Shown here: positions 33,564 to 44,462 of the stretch, piece after piece
Layout: each line of letters opens with the position of its first letter
How positions within the stretch are numbered: position 1 is the first letter of the stretch
From: Podospora pseudoanserina
Lineage: Eukaryota > Ascomycota > Sordariomycetes > Sordariales > Podosporaceae
Length of the DNA stretch: 64,000 nt
NCBI RefSeq assembly: GCF_035222485.1
Contig: NC_085920.1
Location: forward strand, 7,116,001 to 7,180,000
Reading direction: 5' to 3'
Notes under the pieces: generated by a model
What the model was told of the DNA's origin: nothing
Database searches by the model: none
The model's input: only the letters and a program-made list of their open reading frames with translations
Position numbers and translations under genes: made by a program

Positions 33564-34458
33564 TCACGCCTTCCAGTTCTTCGCAAAGAAGTCCAACACC
33601 GTCTTATATCCCCTGATATACTCCTCCTTCACCCTCGCATCGCTCAGATCACTCCTCGCCGCCATCCACCCGTGGATCTGGTCCTTGAACGTCTCGACAT
33701 GCTTCGCCACCTTGAGCGTCTCCTCAAACTCCTTGACCTTGTCCTCCGGCTCCTCCTTGGACGCAAGCAAAATAAGCGGGATCTTGATCCCCTCCGCCTC
33801 CTTAGGGTCAACCATAGCAGGATGGCACTCTGCGCCGACAACAAAAGGATTCTGATCCCCAGACGTCACGAGAGACACAACCTTCCCGCCCCAGCAGAAC
33901 TATTCGGTAATCAGTTTCACGCCCGCGGCGGTTTAAACGAGAAAGGAGACTCACACCCAAAATAGCCCACTCCTGCACCCCCGTCTTCTCCTTCAGAGCC
34001 TTGACATACTCAGGGAGCTTGCCGGCCACGCCGGGAGGCGGGTTTTTGCCGAAGAAGGCGCCAAGGTTCTTTTGCTTCTCTTCCGTGTTGGGGGGATACC
34101 ACTCGATGGGGCAGGGCTCGCCTTTGAACCAATCGGGGATGACGACTTTGTATTCTTCCGAGGAAGAAGTGGCGAGGATGTCGGCGCCTTGGAGGGTTTG
34201 CTCAAAGTAGCCGAAGATGTCGTAGATGACGAGGATGCCCTTTTTGGCGGTGGAGGGGCCAGTTACGTCTGGGGGTGTGTTAGTCTTGCGTAAAATGGAT
34301 AATGGACCCTAATAACATGTCTGAAAAAGGGGCAGCATACAAGTCTTGAAGCCATCAATCTCCTCGTAGCTACCCTTGGCAGAGTAACCCTTGGAGACAA
34401 CAGGAGGGATGTTGCAGCAGGCCTGGTTGTGGCCGTGGGAGGCTTGCATGGTGGACAT
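33564..34458 (-). CDS. Dienelactone hydrolase family protein
   Basis: Exons 34458-34341, 34268-33955 and 33899-33564, 255 residues. Alpha/beta hydrolase of the dienelactone hydrolase family: N-terminal SHGHNQACCNIPPVVSKGY, LVIYDIFG strand, nucleophile Cys146 in FCWGGK (a motif completed by splicing), and His220 in IHGW. The usual third triad residue lies in an ASKDE-like turn; here it reads ASKEEPED, so the acid may be Glu or the following Asp. Related fungal proteins act on small esters or lactones, sometimes in secondary metabolism, but the substrate cannot be told. The start at MSTMQ has a strong context (GCCAAGATG). The same frame extends upstream to an ATG at 34641, adding 61 residues that begin like a mitochondrial presequence. 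Convergent with WDR59. Confidence 0.88.
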
Positions 34459-35136
34459 CTTGGCGGCTTGCTGTTTTACAGAGAGAAATGTTGTGTGATT
34501 CAACGAGCCAGTTCTAGAGGCACACGCAGGAGGAGGTTCGGATTTGAAGATCTGGGGGTTGCCGGACAAACGATAAGCATAAGAGCCAGGAGGACGGGAG
34601 AGCCGGGCGGCTGCGAGACGGAGCTGGCTTGGTGAAGGCATACCTTTAAATGAGAAGCTTCTAGGTTCGGGGTATCTTGCCTCGGGGATCCTCGGACAAT
34701 GATGGCTGCTGGCTAGTGTAGGGGGCTTCGAGATCGGTAATGTTGCCTGTCTATCTTGGGGCAGAAGTGCGGGGTAGCTTCCCACTGTTGCCGTCAGATT
34801 ATCAGATAACGCCTACTATTGAGAAATAATATCCTAGTAGTGAGACCTAAGGACTAGGCTAGGCATTATTACTAAACTACCTAACTACTTTTGTTTGTAC
34901 AATATTTAATTAATATAATTAACTATCTCAATATTAAATCTAATTATTTATGATTAGCGCATTGTTTGTTAAATAATATTTTAAAGCTACTACTACTATA
35001 TAAAATGCATAGTTATTATACTTTTAGAATATTTATTTTTAAAAATAATATTACTAAAAAGATTAATATTATACTTACTATATTTGATAACTGTTAAAAT
35101 ACAGCTTTTGTTTGTGGAGTTTACAATGTATCTGAG

Positions 35137-35556
35137 CCCTGTATATTACAGGGCCTCAGAAGCAATACAATGGCTTGAATCAGCAGTGTTTAGGGACCAC
35201 GGTTGCCGGAATGGAAGCTCGGCCTCCAGAAGCAATCCGAAGTCCCGGAAGGCCGAGCGTTAAGGCCGGTGCCCTGCAGCGGTCAAACGGTAGCGCAACG
35301 TAGCCTGTAACGTGGCTCCTAACCTTATATTTAGTTAGCGCATTTAGCGGGCTTCGAGCCCGGAAACGGGGTCATCCTCGGGGAACGAGTAGAAAGCCAA
35401 TGGCCTATAAGACCTCTGCTTCACACCTTATTCACTGTGGTATTTCTTAGTCTATAAGGTTCAATTAATATATTAGTTTACCACACTCATCAGTGCTTTA
35501 CAAGCATATGTTACAGTAATTCTCTTCTATATATTACAGAGCGCCGCCTCTGTAAT
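35137..35556. mobile_element. Possible solo LTR or small transposon remnant bounded by hairpins
   Basis: The block is bracketed by two perfect inverted repeats: CCCTGTA-TAT-TACAGGG at 35137-35153 and ATTACAGAG-cgccgc-CTCTGTAAT at 35533-35556, which share ATTACAG. Inside are a 9-base stem (GCTCGGCCT at 35217-35225 with AGGCCGAGC at 35250-35258), a CGGGCT-TCG-AGCCCG hairpin at 35348-35362 and TATAAG-type promoter-like sequence near 35406. There is no ORF. It could be a solo LTR, a MITE or a non-coding RNA; no exact target-site duplication was found. Confidence 0.4.
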
Positions 35557-35815
35557 CTACCTTCTTTTAGTGCCACAGCAACTGTCGAATGCTGCAGTCA
35601 AAGTTTTCTTCGCTCTCAGTATACTGCGCCGATAGCTATTTGAGCCTATATTTACAAGCTTAATAGCACTTATTTCAACAATAATTATTTCAAAATAAAT
35701 GGTATCAAAATATTTAAGTATCAATATTAAAAAAAAAGTTATTTTTGGGTAAATGTTTAGATAAAAACTGTTGCATAATTTTAGATCTTTTCCTTATTAT
35801 TTGTAGATGGAGCGC

Positions 35816-35827
35816 GTAGCGCGCTAC
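35816..35827. repeat. Perfect 12-base palindrome at island edge
   Basis: GTAGCGCGCTAC is its own reverse complement and sits in GGAGCGC...GCTACTCCGTA at the right edge of the AT-rich island. It resembles a transposon terminal repeat, but no partner terminus was located. Confidence 0.5.
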
Positions 35828-36488
35828 TCCGTACTTAGCTCTAAGATGAAGAAAGAGGTTTGATATTTGAGACTAGGCGGGAGAACCTCGGGAAATTGGA
35901 CGTATCCCAAATCTTTTGCTGGACCTTCGGTAGAAAGAAGATTCGTGGATGCGACACAGTGAACCATCCCACCATGATGTCACTGTTCTTTCCCCGCCCA
36001 ACAGTTGCCAAAGGTCACTGGCCAATCAAGTGCAGCGGGTGAGCTCCGAGCAGTGCCCCACTGTCGTGGAAACTCTATTCCCGACGATGTTTGGTGCTAA
36101 AAGGTTGTTGGACTTTTTATTGGTCGGGGGTTCCATTCTCCTTACTTACTCACATGCACCTGGCGAAGACACGACGAGATCAACTCATACGATGTGTAAC
36201 ATTGAGAAAGACTGCCACTATGAAAAGAGCCAGATATGATGGCAAAGCTAACGCAGACTGCCCCCCTGCCTGTTCTCGGACTTTTTGCAGTACTTCAATA
36301 TCTTGTCATCATCAATCCTCATCATCATCATCATCTGTGTGAATACTCGAAGCTCTTGTAAGCAACCTCCACACGTGCTCTGCAGCCACGATCTCTGCTA
36401 ACTCCTGGCCTGAAACAGATATTCCAACCCTCACACAACAGTTGTTTGCCGACTGTGAACCGTAGGAAAGCTGATACTGTGAAACCAT

Positions 36489-37103
36489 TCACTGTTCGCC
36501 AATCTTATGGCCGGACCGCTTCATGTCCGCCACCGCCTTCTTCACCACGGCAACCTCAGCCCCGAATCGAAGAAACTTCTCGATATCAACCAGGTCGATC
36601 CATTTTGGCACCAGGTTCTCTCCCTCATCCTGCGTGTCCTTATCGGGAGTCGAGTTGGAGTCACATGTCGCTGCCCAGTAGTACACCGTCTTGAAGGATG
36701 GTGACTTAGACTGAGGATCGGGGTAGGAGCATGTCCCGATGAACTCCCTGCTAACGTAGTCCCAAAGAATCTCTAGCTTCTTGTAGCCCTTGCCCTTGTT
36801 AGAGAGGGCCCTTTTCGGCAGTTGGGCTCTCGTGGGAACCTTGAGTGCCAAAGGCGTAGCCGTAAACCCGGTCTCCTCGTGCGTCTCCCTGAGGGCTGTG
36901 TCGAACCAGTGCTCTTCAACGTTCCTTCTGCCTTTCGGGAGCTGATGGATCTGAAGGCGGTTGTTCCAGATGATGAGGACCTTCGCTCTCCCAGGGTCGA
37001 TTGTTACGGTGCCGCAGGATATTCCAACCTCGTGCGCCGGACTAAATGTCATGCTCATGTCAATCTGGTCCATATCCAACTGCTCATCACCATGGCGAGC
37101 CAT
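36489..37103 (-). CDS. Nudix hydrolase domain protein
   Basis: Single exon, 204 residues. The Nudix box is intact from about residue 58: G-RRNVE-E-HWFDTAL-RETHEETGF fits GX5EX7REUXEEXGU, with the metal-binding Glu pair in EE. Upstream strands (EVGISCGTVTID, KVLIIWNNRLQIHQLP) and the C-terminal PKWIDLVDIEKFLRFG complete a Nudix fold. Such enzymes cleave nucleoside diphosphates linked to another moiety; the substrate is not evident, and the 100-residue part after the box is not diagnostic of ADP-ribose, Ap4A or diphosphoinositol phosphate enzymes. No targeting signal. First gene right of the AT-rich island, with gene-poor DNA on both sides. Confidence 0.88.
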   Translation of the reverse strand: MARHGDEQLDMDQIDMSMTFSPAHEVGISCGTVTIDPGRAKVLIIWNNRLQIHQLPKGRRNVEEHWFDTALRETHEETGFTATPLALKVPTRAQLPKRALSNKGKGYKKLEILWDYVSREFIGTCSYPDPQSKSPSFKTVYYWAATCDSNSTPDKDTQDEGENLVPKWIDLVDIEKFLRFGAEVAVVKKAVADMKRSGHKIGEQ

Positions 37104-39947
37104 TATGATGGTGATGGTGTGTGGCCAAGGTCGAGCTGGTTGCTGAAGGGGTGGTTCAAACCAAGAAGAGGTCTCGAAAGCCCAAGATGATTTGGAAAGG
37201 TTATCTTGAAGGTGCCAATTCTATCTGAGAGGTGGCTTTCTCGTGTCGATGGGCGGTTTTCCCACGGCGGGCTGCTGAGACTTATATCTGGTCATTTTCC
37301 TGCTCTGAGGGCGGCAGTCGGCATGAATCCGGAAGGGATGGGACGGATTCCCAAGCACACCAACCTGCGAATCTGCCTGTGGCCCAAAAAAGACGGGAGT
37401 AACATCCGACCGGTGAGCACCTAAGACATGAGAGGTACTTCAAAGACTTACAGACTGCAGCGGCAATGAAACCCCGCATGACGACGGTATTGGTGAGCAA
37501 GGGATGGAAGTTCACATTGGGCATATACATGTACTCTCACACCAGCCCTGACCGCGCCGACTGCGACCCAGAGACACACCCCGGCAGAAGCACAACCTCT
37601 CGGATGCAACGTGGTGGTGGCCGACTGGGCAGCATCGAACTCGATATGGAATTTCAGGGACTTGAGCCATTGGATCCGGAATACCATGACAGCGTCTTCC
37701 GGTGCAGAAGTGTCGCTGCACCAGGGGTTCCAGACCCGCCCTCATGCCTCGAAAGCCATAGTGGGCGCCATAGCGGAACCAACCATGTCGCTCCCTCACG
37801 ATGTCCTCGTCGGAACAATCACCCCACTCACGCGTCGCCATGATATATACCAACAAGTTTCAACGATCAGCGTCAAACACCCCGGCACACCGGTGAGGAT
37901 CCTGATCATGCGGCTGCTACCTTACTGGCGGTACCAGACTTTGGCCAAGCTCGGGCTTTTTATGACAAGTCAGATCACCCACGAAGAGACATCCATCACA
38001 AGCCTTGCGATGCCATCTCTGGCAAACCTGCCGGACTGTCCCTCTGCACGTCTCTCATGCCCACCCTCCAACAGACGCCCTTGCTTCGGTCCACAGCTGT
38101 CATAACAAACTTATCATCGGGTCGGGATACCTTTTCTGAACGCCTGGCAATGATTTGAGAGAGTCCCACCCCTCCCCCGCAATGTCCTCTGCGGGGTATG
38201 CCCGTCAGAACCTTCTTGACACCCAACCTCGAGAGGCCCTCCAACCTCGAGAGGCCCCGGTGGCCCTTCCTTCGGACCTTCATCACCCCTCCGCGACTGT
38301 TGCCGTTTTCTGCGGCCTATTCGACACCACCACAGTTGTCTTTGTCTCGACATGAGAGGCTCTTCCATGGTGTGGTAGACTATGGTCGCACAATCCAGGG
38401 ATTTTGGAATCGGCTAACCATGCGATGTTCACTTTGTGCCACTTCGCGTCTGATGCCTTGTAACCGCTTCACTGGGCGGCATTTGTACCCATCCGCATCG
38501 AGATGTTGTGCCACATGGTGGATGTCACGCAGGCTTAATGCTGCAACTGACCGGAGTTTCGGTACTTACTGACGTGTGACATAGTTTCTAGAAAGCTGCA
38601 GCGATCTCTCGAGTTCACACACCAATGGCATGGCTGTGTATTTCAAATCAGACCATACACGACTTCCAATGATCTGGTTTATTCAAGTGATCCGGTAACG
38701 ATTTTCACTATCTTGCCTCAAGCGACAGGAGTGTGGTACGATATCATCGTCGTAGGGTAACCGTTGGCGGAGCCCGCATATGTCACTGCCACTCAGAAGA
38801 GATGCCTGAAAGACAAGACCAAAGCCTCCGCCCCTGGCGATGGACTTGATGGCCATGTTGTGGGTTGAGTAGGACAACCATTACGAGCCATGGTTCAAGA
38901 CAAGGTACCCTTCCTCACCACTTGTCCACTTCCTCCCCACTCGTCCTCGCCAGGGCAATCCAGACACCGATTCTTAGATGCTGCGCTATCAGGCTAATGC
39001 CAAGACTGCTCACAAACTAGATAGACATATATCGCGCTGCATAACTTCCGAAGATGTGCAAGCCAAACGATTCGACTCTGAAACTGTAACTGCTCTTGGA
39101 ACTTTTGACCAAGTGTCAGACTTTTCTTGAAGCCATGATCGATCTGAAAACATTACCGGCGCCCTCTTGTCTCGAAAATAGTGCCGGACACCACCACTTT
39201 TCACGCTACCCCTCTTTCTGCCGTTTTCTCATTCTTGCGCTACCCCAGCGGCCAGTCAGAAATAGCTGCGCTCAAGCCAAACTGTGGTTCTGGTGGTAGG
39301 ACAGCCTGAATATGGGCTGCACTCCTCTTCATGTCGTCGAGGCTCGAGCACGCCTTGGTTGTCTATCAGAGCATCGTCAAATATTTCTGCCGTTGCAGGA
39401 TGTGTAGGACAGCTTCTCGATAATCAACCATGTAGGTGTGCCCCTGTCTACCTCCACCATCACGGGCATTTACCGGCCGAGCCTCTCTGTCTCTCGCTCT
39501 GGGTTCGCCCCGAGCCGCTGTTGACTACAGCAAGTGCCAGCTTTCTTCACACACTCCACTTCCCCTCACTCACGGCCGAAGCGATCACGATCGATGGTAA
39601 GGATCGGAAAGCTGGGGCGGAAGCAGCACCACCCTGCCCCCCACGTGGGGCAACTGTTAAGTCCTCACGAAGCAACATGGGAAAAGATCAAACGAGAAGA
39701 CAAGTTCTCGAGGGAGAAACTCTAGAGTTCCATTATGGACTATCATCATGGCCGTGTATGTACGTACGTACCGTACAGTGGCTGAACCATGCAGTCATCC
39801 AGTCACTTCCTTGCCGCGCCCCTGCGCCTGGCAGCACCAAAACTTGCAAGCTTTGTTCACCGAGGTTGCCTTCGTCCGCTTCTCGCCTCTAGATGGACCG
39901 CAACTCTGCCAGACCGGTTTCGGGAGGCGCCGCTATTGATTGCCGAG

Positions 39948-40033
<86 letters not shown>

Positions 40034-40801
40034 AACACAAAAGCCATCGTCACACGGCGGCCAAACCGACAGCAACAAACGGGAACGAAGAAAAACAAAC
40101 TGCACGAATACTATCAAAGGGAAGGTTACCCGCGAATCAACATCTAAGGATGCTTCTGCATTCAAGTGACGCCGCTGACACCATATTCTCATCTTACTTT
40201 TTGGGAGGGGAAGAAATCCGGTAAGGTACAGATCGGCCTGTTACAACTACCACCACATGAACTTCCGGGTCCCTTCCCTGCTCCTGCGGCTCTTTCCCAT
40301 CAGCCGACTTCTCGACGATATGGTGCTGCAAGTCCATCACAGTTTGAAGAGTGGGGGTTCAGTCCAAGTCCGCGGCCAAAGGAGCGTGCCAGTGGTATGA
40401 TGTTTTCTTGAATCATTTGTCTTGATCCGTCTCTCGCTGTTTTACACCGCACTCATTGAGCAAGACCCGGCCCGTGTCTGCATGACCTCAAGGTGGCATC
40501 CTTATCCGGGGAAAGGGAAGGAAGAGACACGAACGGGGAGACAGGCTCATACATCCTGGCGAGAAGCCACAAAAACGCGGAAAAGATGCCCATGGGACAT
40601 GATATAGATGGTTTGTCCAATCAGGTGGGGTATTGTATTGTTCTATCTTTCCGCCGGCATACACGCGTGATCCGGTTGAAGGATAGGGTGGGAATGTCGT
40701 GCTGGGCGTCTACTCGGGCACCCTCTGTTCTCACGGGAGACGGGACGGCTCGCCCTTGCCAAACTTCCTGTCACTGTCCAAGGCAGCTATCGGGCAGCGC
40801 T
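37104..40801. other. Gene-poor region
   Basis: 3.7 kb without a gene I can support. Small ORFs with moderately plausible composition exist on both strands near 37448-37860, including a minus-strand GTAAGT donor at 37445-37450, but no multi-exon frame could be built. A CA microsatellite lies at its right end. Confidence 0.4.
39955..40031. repeat. (CA)n microsatellite
   Basis: Nearly perfect CA dinucleotide tract of about 75 bases with two ATAC interruptions at its left end. Confidence 0.97.
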
Positions 40802-42187
40802 CTAGTTGGCCAGATGGGCATACTCCTTGTTGAAGGCACGCCCGATCACCATCCGCCTGACCTCGGATGTTCCCGCTCCAATCTCATACAGCTTCGCATC
40901 CCGCAAGATTCTCGAAGCGGGCATCTCCTCCGTGTAGCCCATTCCGCCCAGGATTTGGATCGCATCCAACGCGCACTCGGTCGCCCTTTCCGCGGCATAG
41001 AGGATGGCACCTGCGCAGTCCTGGGTGCGGATATCGGCCTGCTCGTCAACCGCCTTGGCCGTGGCATAGGTGTACGCCCTCGAGGCCTGGAGCTTGGTGT
41101 ACATGTCGGCCAGCTTCCCTTGCATAAACTGGAACTGGGCGATAGGCGTGCCGAACTGCTTGCGGCCGTGGGCATAGGGCAGCGCAACGTCCAAAGCGGC
41201 CTGCATCAAGCCCAGTGGTCCAGCAGAAAGAACCAATCTCTCGAGGTCCAGTCCCTCCATCAGAACCCTAACCCCGCCGTTGACTTTGCCCAGGACGTTC
41301 TCCTTGGGGACGAAGACATTCTCAAACACGAGCTCTCCCGTGTTGGAACCCCTCATGCCCATCTTGTCCAGCTTCCTCAGGCACTCGAAGCCCTCTGCCT
41401 TGTCCGTTTCGACGATGAATGCCGTGATGCCCTTTGATCCCCCATCAGGCACAGTCTTGGCGTAGACAATAACTATGTCTGCGTCTGGGCCATTGGTGAT
41501 CCACATTTTGCTTCCGTTGAGGACGTAACCCCCGTCCACCTCCTTAGCTCTCGTCCGCATAGAAACAACATCACTGCCCGACCCGCTCTCACTCATGGCC
41601 AGGGCGCCAACCTTTGTCCCCGCAATCAGATCAGGCAAGAACTTTTCTTTTTGTTCCTTTGAGCCATTAAGCTGAAGCTGGTTGACGCACAGCTGGGAGT
41701 GGGCAGCGTAGGAGAGGGCGATGGACCCCGAAGCGCGGGAGAGCTCCTCCATGACGATGCAGTGGGCTTGGTAACCCAGGCCTAGGCCGCCGACGGCAGG
41801 GTCGGCGGTTATACCTAGCAGACCGGCCTCTCCCAGCTTGAGCCACATGTCGGGGGGGAACTGGTTGGACTTGTCGGTTTCGGACGCGAGGGTTTCGGGG
41901 AGGGAGCGGCGGACGAATTCTTGCACTGTGGTGCGGAGTTCGGAGAGGTCGGCGGGGGTTGGGGGGGTGAAGCCCTCGGGGTGTTTGGAGGAGGCATAGT
42001 GGCGGGTGGTTTGGAGGAGGTATGAGGATGTTGGTAAGGACGTTGAGAGCGGTCTTGGGGAGGTTGTTAAGGAGGGGCAACCGAGGATGGCTTTGGACAG
42101 ACGGCCAAACTGGCGGCGGGGAACTGAGAGGACGGTTCGGGGGGTTGCTGTGCGCAACAGCGCGCGGGATGTGGAAGGGGTTGCCAT
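40802..42187 (-). CDS. IVD1: Isovaleryl-CoA dehydrogenase, mitochondrial
   Basis: Single exon, 461 residues. FAD-dependent acyl-CoA dehydrogenase that oxidises isovaleryl-CoA to 3-methylcrotonyl-CoA in leucine breakdown in the mitochondrial matrix. The first 65 residues ([19 protein letters not shown], later TTRHYASS) are Arg/Ser/Thr-rich, a presequence. Family blocks: [17 protein letters not shown] and [13 protein letters not shown] (FAD/substrate contacts), [19 protein letters not shown] containing the Glu (near residue 314) that is the catalytic base position in [22 protein letters not shown], and the C-terminal [15 protein letters not shown]. Having Glu in the LERLVL position rather than relying on the C-terminal site separates IVD from other acyl-CoA dehydrogenases. 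Start at ATG 42187; the frame is open upstream. Head-to-head with MCCB. Confidence 0.95.
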   Translation of the reverse strand: MATPSTSRALLRTATPRTVLSVPRRQFGRLSKAILGCPSLTTSPRPLSTSLPTSSYLLQTTRHYASSKHPEGFTPPTPADLSELRTTVQEFVRRSLPETLASETDKSNQFPPDMWLKLGEAGLLGITADPAVGGLGLGYQAHCIVMEELSRASGSIALSYAAHSQLCVNQLQLNGSKEQKEKFLPDLIAGTKVGALAMSESGSGSDVVSMRTRAKEVDGGYVLNGSKMWITNGPDADIVIVYAKTVPDGGSKGITAFIVETDKAEGFECLRKLDKMGMRGSNTGELVFENVFVPKENVLGKVNGGVRVLMEGLDLERLVLSAGPLGLMQAALDVALPYAHGRKQFGTPIAQFQFMQGKLADMYTKLQASRAYTYATAKAVDEQADIRTQDCAGAILYAAERATECALDAIQILGGMGYTEEMPASRILRDAKLYEIGAGTSEVRRMVIGRAFNKEYAHLAN

Positions 42188-42681
42188 TGCTGTGATGGTT
42201 TCAGTAGATTCAGAGCCAGCGACGACGAGTATGTGCGACAGCAAGATGAGGAAGGAAAAAGTTAAGGAAGACTGTAGTTCCCGGGTGACTTCTCCCTGGC
42301 TTACACGGCCATCTAAATGCCAAGGCCGCGCAACACCCCGGCAGGCATGCGGGCAGCTGCTGATGCAAGTGCTGGAGTGCGATTGAGCTCGGCTGTCCAC
42401 GGCCTAAGCCGGCCCGGTCTGTTGTGGTAAGCCCACCTTCCAGGAACGACATGGTTTCGAGGGGGGTTCACAAGTCGAAGGACGTCAGTGATGCTGATCG
42501 TGGGCTCCGTGTCTGGCCAGGGCCGCGGTAAACCGCTGAGCCGGGTTTCTGTTTCGCTTTGCTCTCGATCCCTTCCACCAATTCTTAGATCTCCTGCACC
42601 TGTTCTGCTTCAGTGGTTGTTCCTTTTTGCGCAACAGCACTATCCCACCATCTCCAACGTCATCGCCACTCCGTCGCAAGC
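42188..42681. promoter_or_regulatory. Shared divergent promoter of IVD and MCCB
   Basis: 494 bases between divergent genes of consecutive leucine-catabolic steps. At 42400-42417 lies CGGCCTAAGCCGGCCCGG, which holds a CGG-N6-CCG inverted repeat (42400-42411), the geometry bound by many fungal Zn2Cys6 dimers, overlapped by CCGG-N1-CCGG. A regulator binding here could control both genes; that is inference. Confidence 0.5.
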
Positions 42682-44462
42682 ATGCTCCCCCAAATATCGC
42701 GACAATTGAGTCGCCAATGCCGGCGCACTCACCTTCTCCGTCCAACACCCCATCCCTCATCACCAAGAACACCACGGTGCAGCAGCAGGACAGTAGCAAC
42801 CTTCACCACCCCCCACCAATCCTCCTCCATCTCCGTCCTCCCCACCGCCGTCGACCCCTCCTCCCCCGAATACCTCGAAAACACCAAGCTCATGTCTGCC
42901 GCCATGTCCCGCCTCGAATCCCTCACCCGCAAAGCTCACCAGGGCGGTCCCGCAAAGGCAAAGGAAAAGCACCTCGCCAGAAAGAAGATGCTCCCCCGCG
43001 ACAGGATCACGGCTTTGATCGACCCGGGGAGCACCTTTCTTGAACTTTCCCCCCTGGCCGGTCACGAGCTCTACCCCGAGGCCGAGGTGCCGTGCGGCGG
43101 CATCATCACCGGGGTGGGTGTTGTCGAGGGAGTGGAGTGCGTAATCGTTGCCAACGACAGCACCGTCAAGGGAGGGACATACTACCCTATCACGGTCAAA
43201 AAGCATCTTCGTGCGCAAGAGGTGGCAAAGGAGAACAACCTCCCGTGCATATACCTTGTTGATTCTGGAGGAGCGAACCTGCCGCACCAGTCGGATGTGT
43301 TCCCGGACAGGGAGCATTTCGGACGGATCTTCTACAACCAGGCGAGGATGTCCGCTGCGGGGGTTCCACAGATTGCGGTGGTGATGGGGCCTTGCACTGC
43401 GGGAGGGGCGTATGTACCGGCCATGAGTGACGAGAGCATCATTGTGCAGGAGCAGGGTCACATCTTTCTTGCGGGGCCGCCGTTGGTCAAGGCGGCAACG
43501 GGGGAGGTGGTGAGCCCGGAGGAGCTGGGGGGGGGGAAGATGCATAGTAGCGTGAGTGGTGTGACGGATTACTTGGCGGTGGATGATGCCCATGCTGTTG
43601 TGCTGGCGAGGAGGTGCGTGAGTAACCTCAACTGGCCCAAGAAGACCGCACTGGTGAAGACGTATGAGGAGCCGGTGTATGATCCGGAGGAGCTGCTGGG
43701 GATTGCGAGCACCAACCTCAGAAAGCCACTGCCGATCCATGAGGTTATTGCACGGATTGTGGACGGCAGCAAGTTTAGTGAGTTCAAGAGGGACTTTGGG
43801 ACCACGCTGGTGACGGGCTTCGCCGAGATTTACGGGCACAAGGTTGGCATTGTGGCCAATAACGGGATTCTGTTCAGCAGTTCGTCGCTGAAGGGGGCGC
43901 ATTTCATTGAGTTGTGCTCTCAGAGGGGGATCCCGCTGGTGTTTTTGCAGAACATCAGTGGGTTCATGGTGGGTAAGGATGCGGAGAGGGAAGGGATTGC
44001 GAAGAACGGCGCGAAGCTGGTCACGGCGGTGGCGTGCGCGGATGTGCCCAAGTTTACGGTGGTGGTGGGAGGTAGTTATGGTGCGGGCAACTATGGCATG
44101 TGCGGGCGGGCGTACTCGCCGAGGTTCTTGTGGATGTGGCCGAATGCGAGGGTGGGCGTGATGGGTGGTGAGCAGCTCGCCAAGGTGATGGAGACGGTTG
44201 GGAAGGGGGTGGATGAGGGGTTGAAGGACAGGATCGAGAAGGAGAGTGATAGTGTTTTCTCGAGTGCGAGGTTGTGGGTGAGTATTTTGTTCACGATCAT
44301 CGAGGTCCTGAGTCACGGATTGCTAACATTGGGGTCCAGGATGACGGTGTCATTCCACCACAGCATACCAGGAGATACCTGGGCCTGGGACTGAACGCCG
44401 CGATGGGAGGCAGGAACGATGTCAAGGCTGGTGCTACGAAGTTTGGTGTTTTCAGAATGTAA
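42682..44462 (+). CDS. MCCB: 3-methylcrotonyl-CoA carboxylase, beta (carboxyltransferase) subunit
   Basis: Exons 42682-44277 and 44340-44462 with a 62-base intron (GTGAGT, GCTAAC, CCAG), 572 residues. Moves the carboxyl group from biotin on the alpha subunit to 3-methylcrotonyl-CoA, giving 3-methylglutaconyl-CoA. The N-terminus ([19 protein letters not shown]) is a mitochondrial presequence. The two carboxyltransferase halves are evident: [55 protein letters not shown] in the N-half, and [56 protein letters not shown] in the C-half. The short last exon supplies the conserved [12 protein letters not shown] end. The biotin-carrying alpha subunit is not in this window. Confidence 0.95.

Larger units (their letters stand above)
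34800..35860. other. AT-rich island, RIP-like
   Basis: Base composition changes sharply near 34800: 34860-35105 and 35650-35800 are dominated by A/T with many TA, TTAA and ATTA words, unlike the GC-balanced flanks, and no ORF of note is present. A GC-richer block (about 35105-35640) sits inside. This is the pattern of a repeat hit by RIP in Pezizomycotina. It divides the housekeeping block to the left from the gene-poor 37-40 kb region. Confidence 0.7.

Noticed and set aside
35340-35375. tRNA T-loop-like TTCGAGCC segment
   Set aside because: No acceptor stem, D-arm or anticodon arm can be folded around it; it belongs to a simple hairpin.
40493-41437. 314-codon plus-strand ORF
   Set aside because: Mostly antisense to isovaleryl-CoA dehydrogenase, with no family resemblance.
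42411-42417. Leu3-type site in the IVD/MCCB promoter
   Set aside because: Leu3 sites need CCGG-N2-CCGG; here the two half-sites are one base apart, so only the general CGG-N6-CCG pattern is kept as a finding.
42760-44316. 518-codon minus-strand ORF
   Set aside because: Exact antisense of MCCB in GC-rich coding DNA; His/Arg/Pro-rich, no domain.
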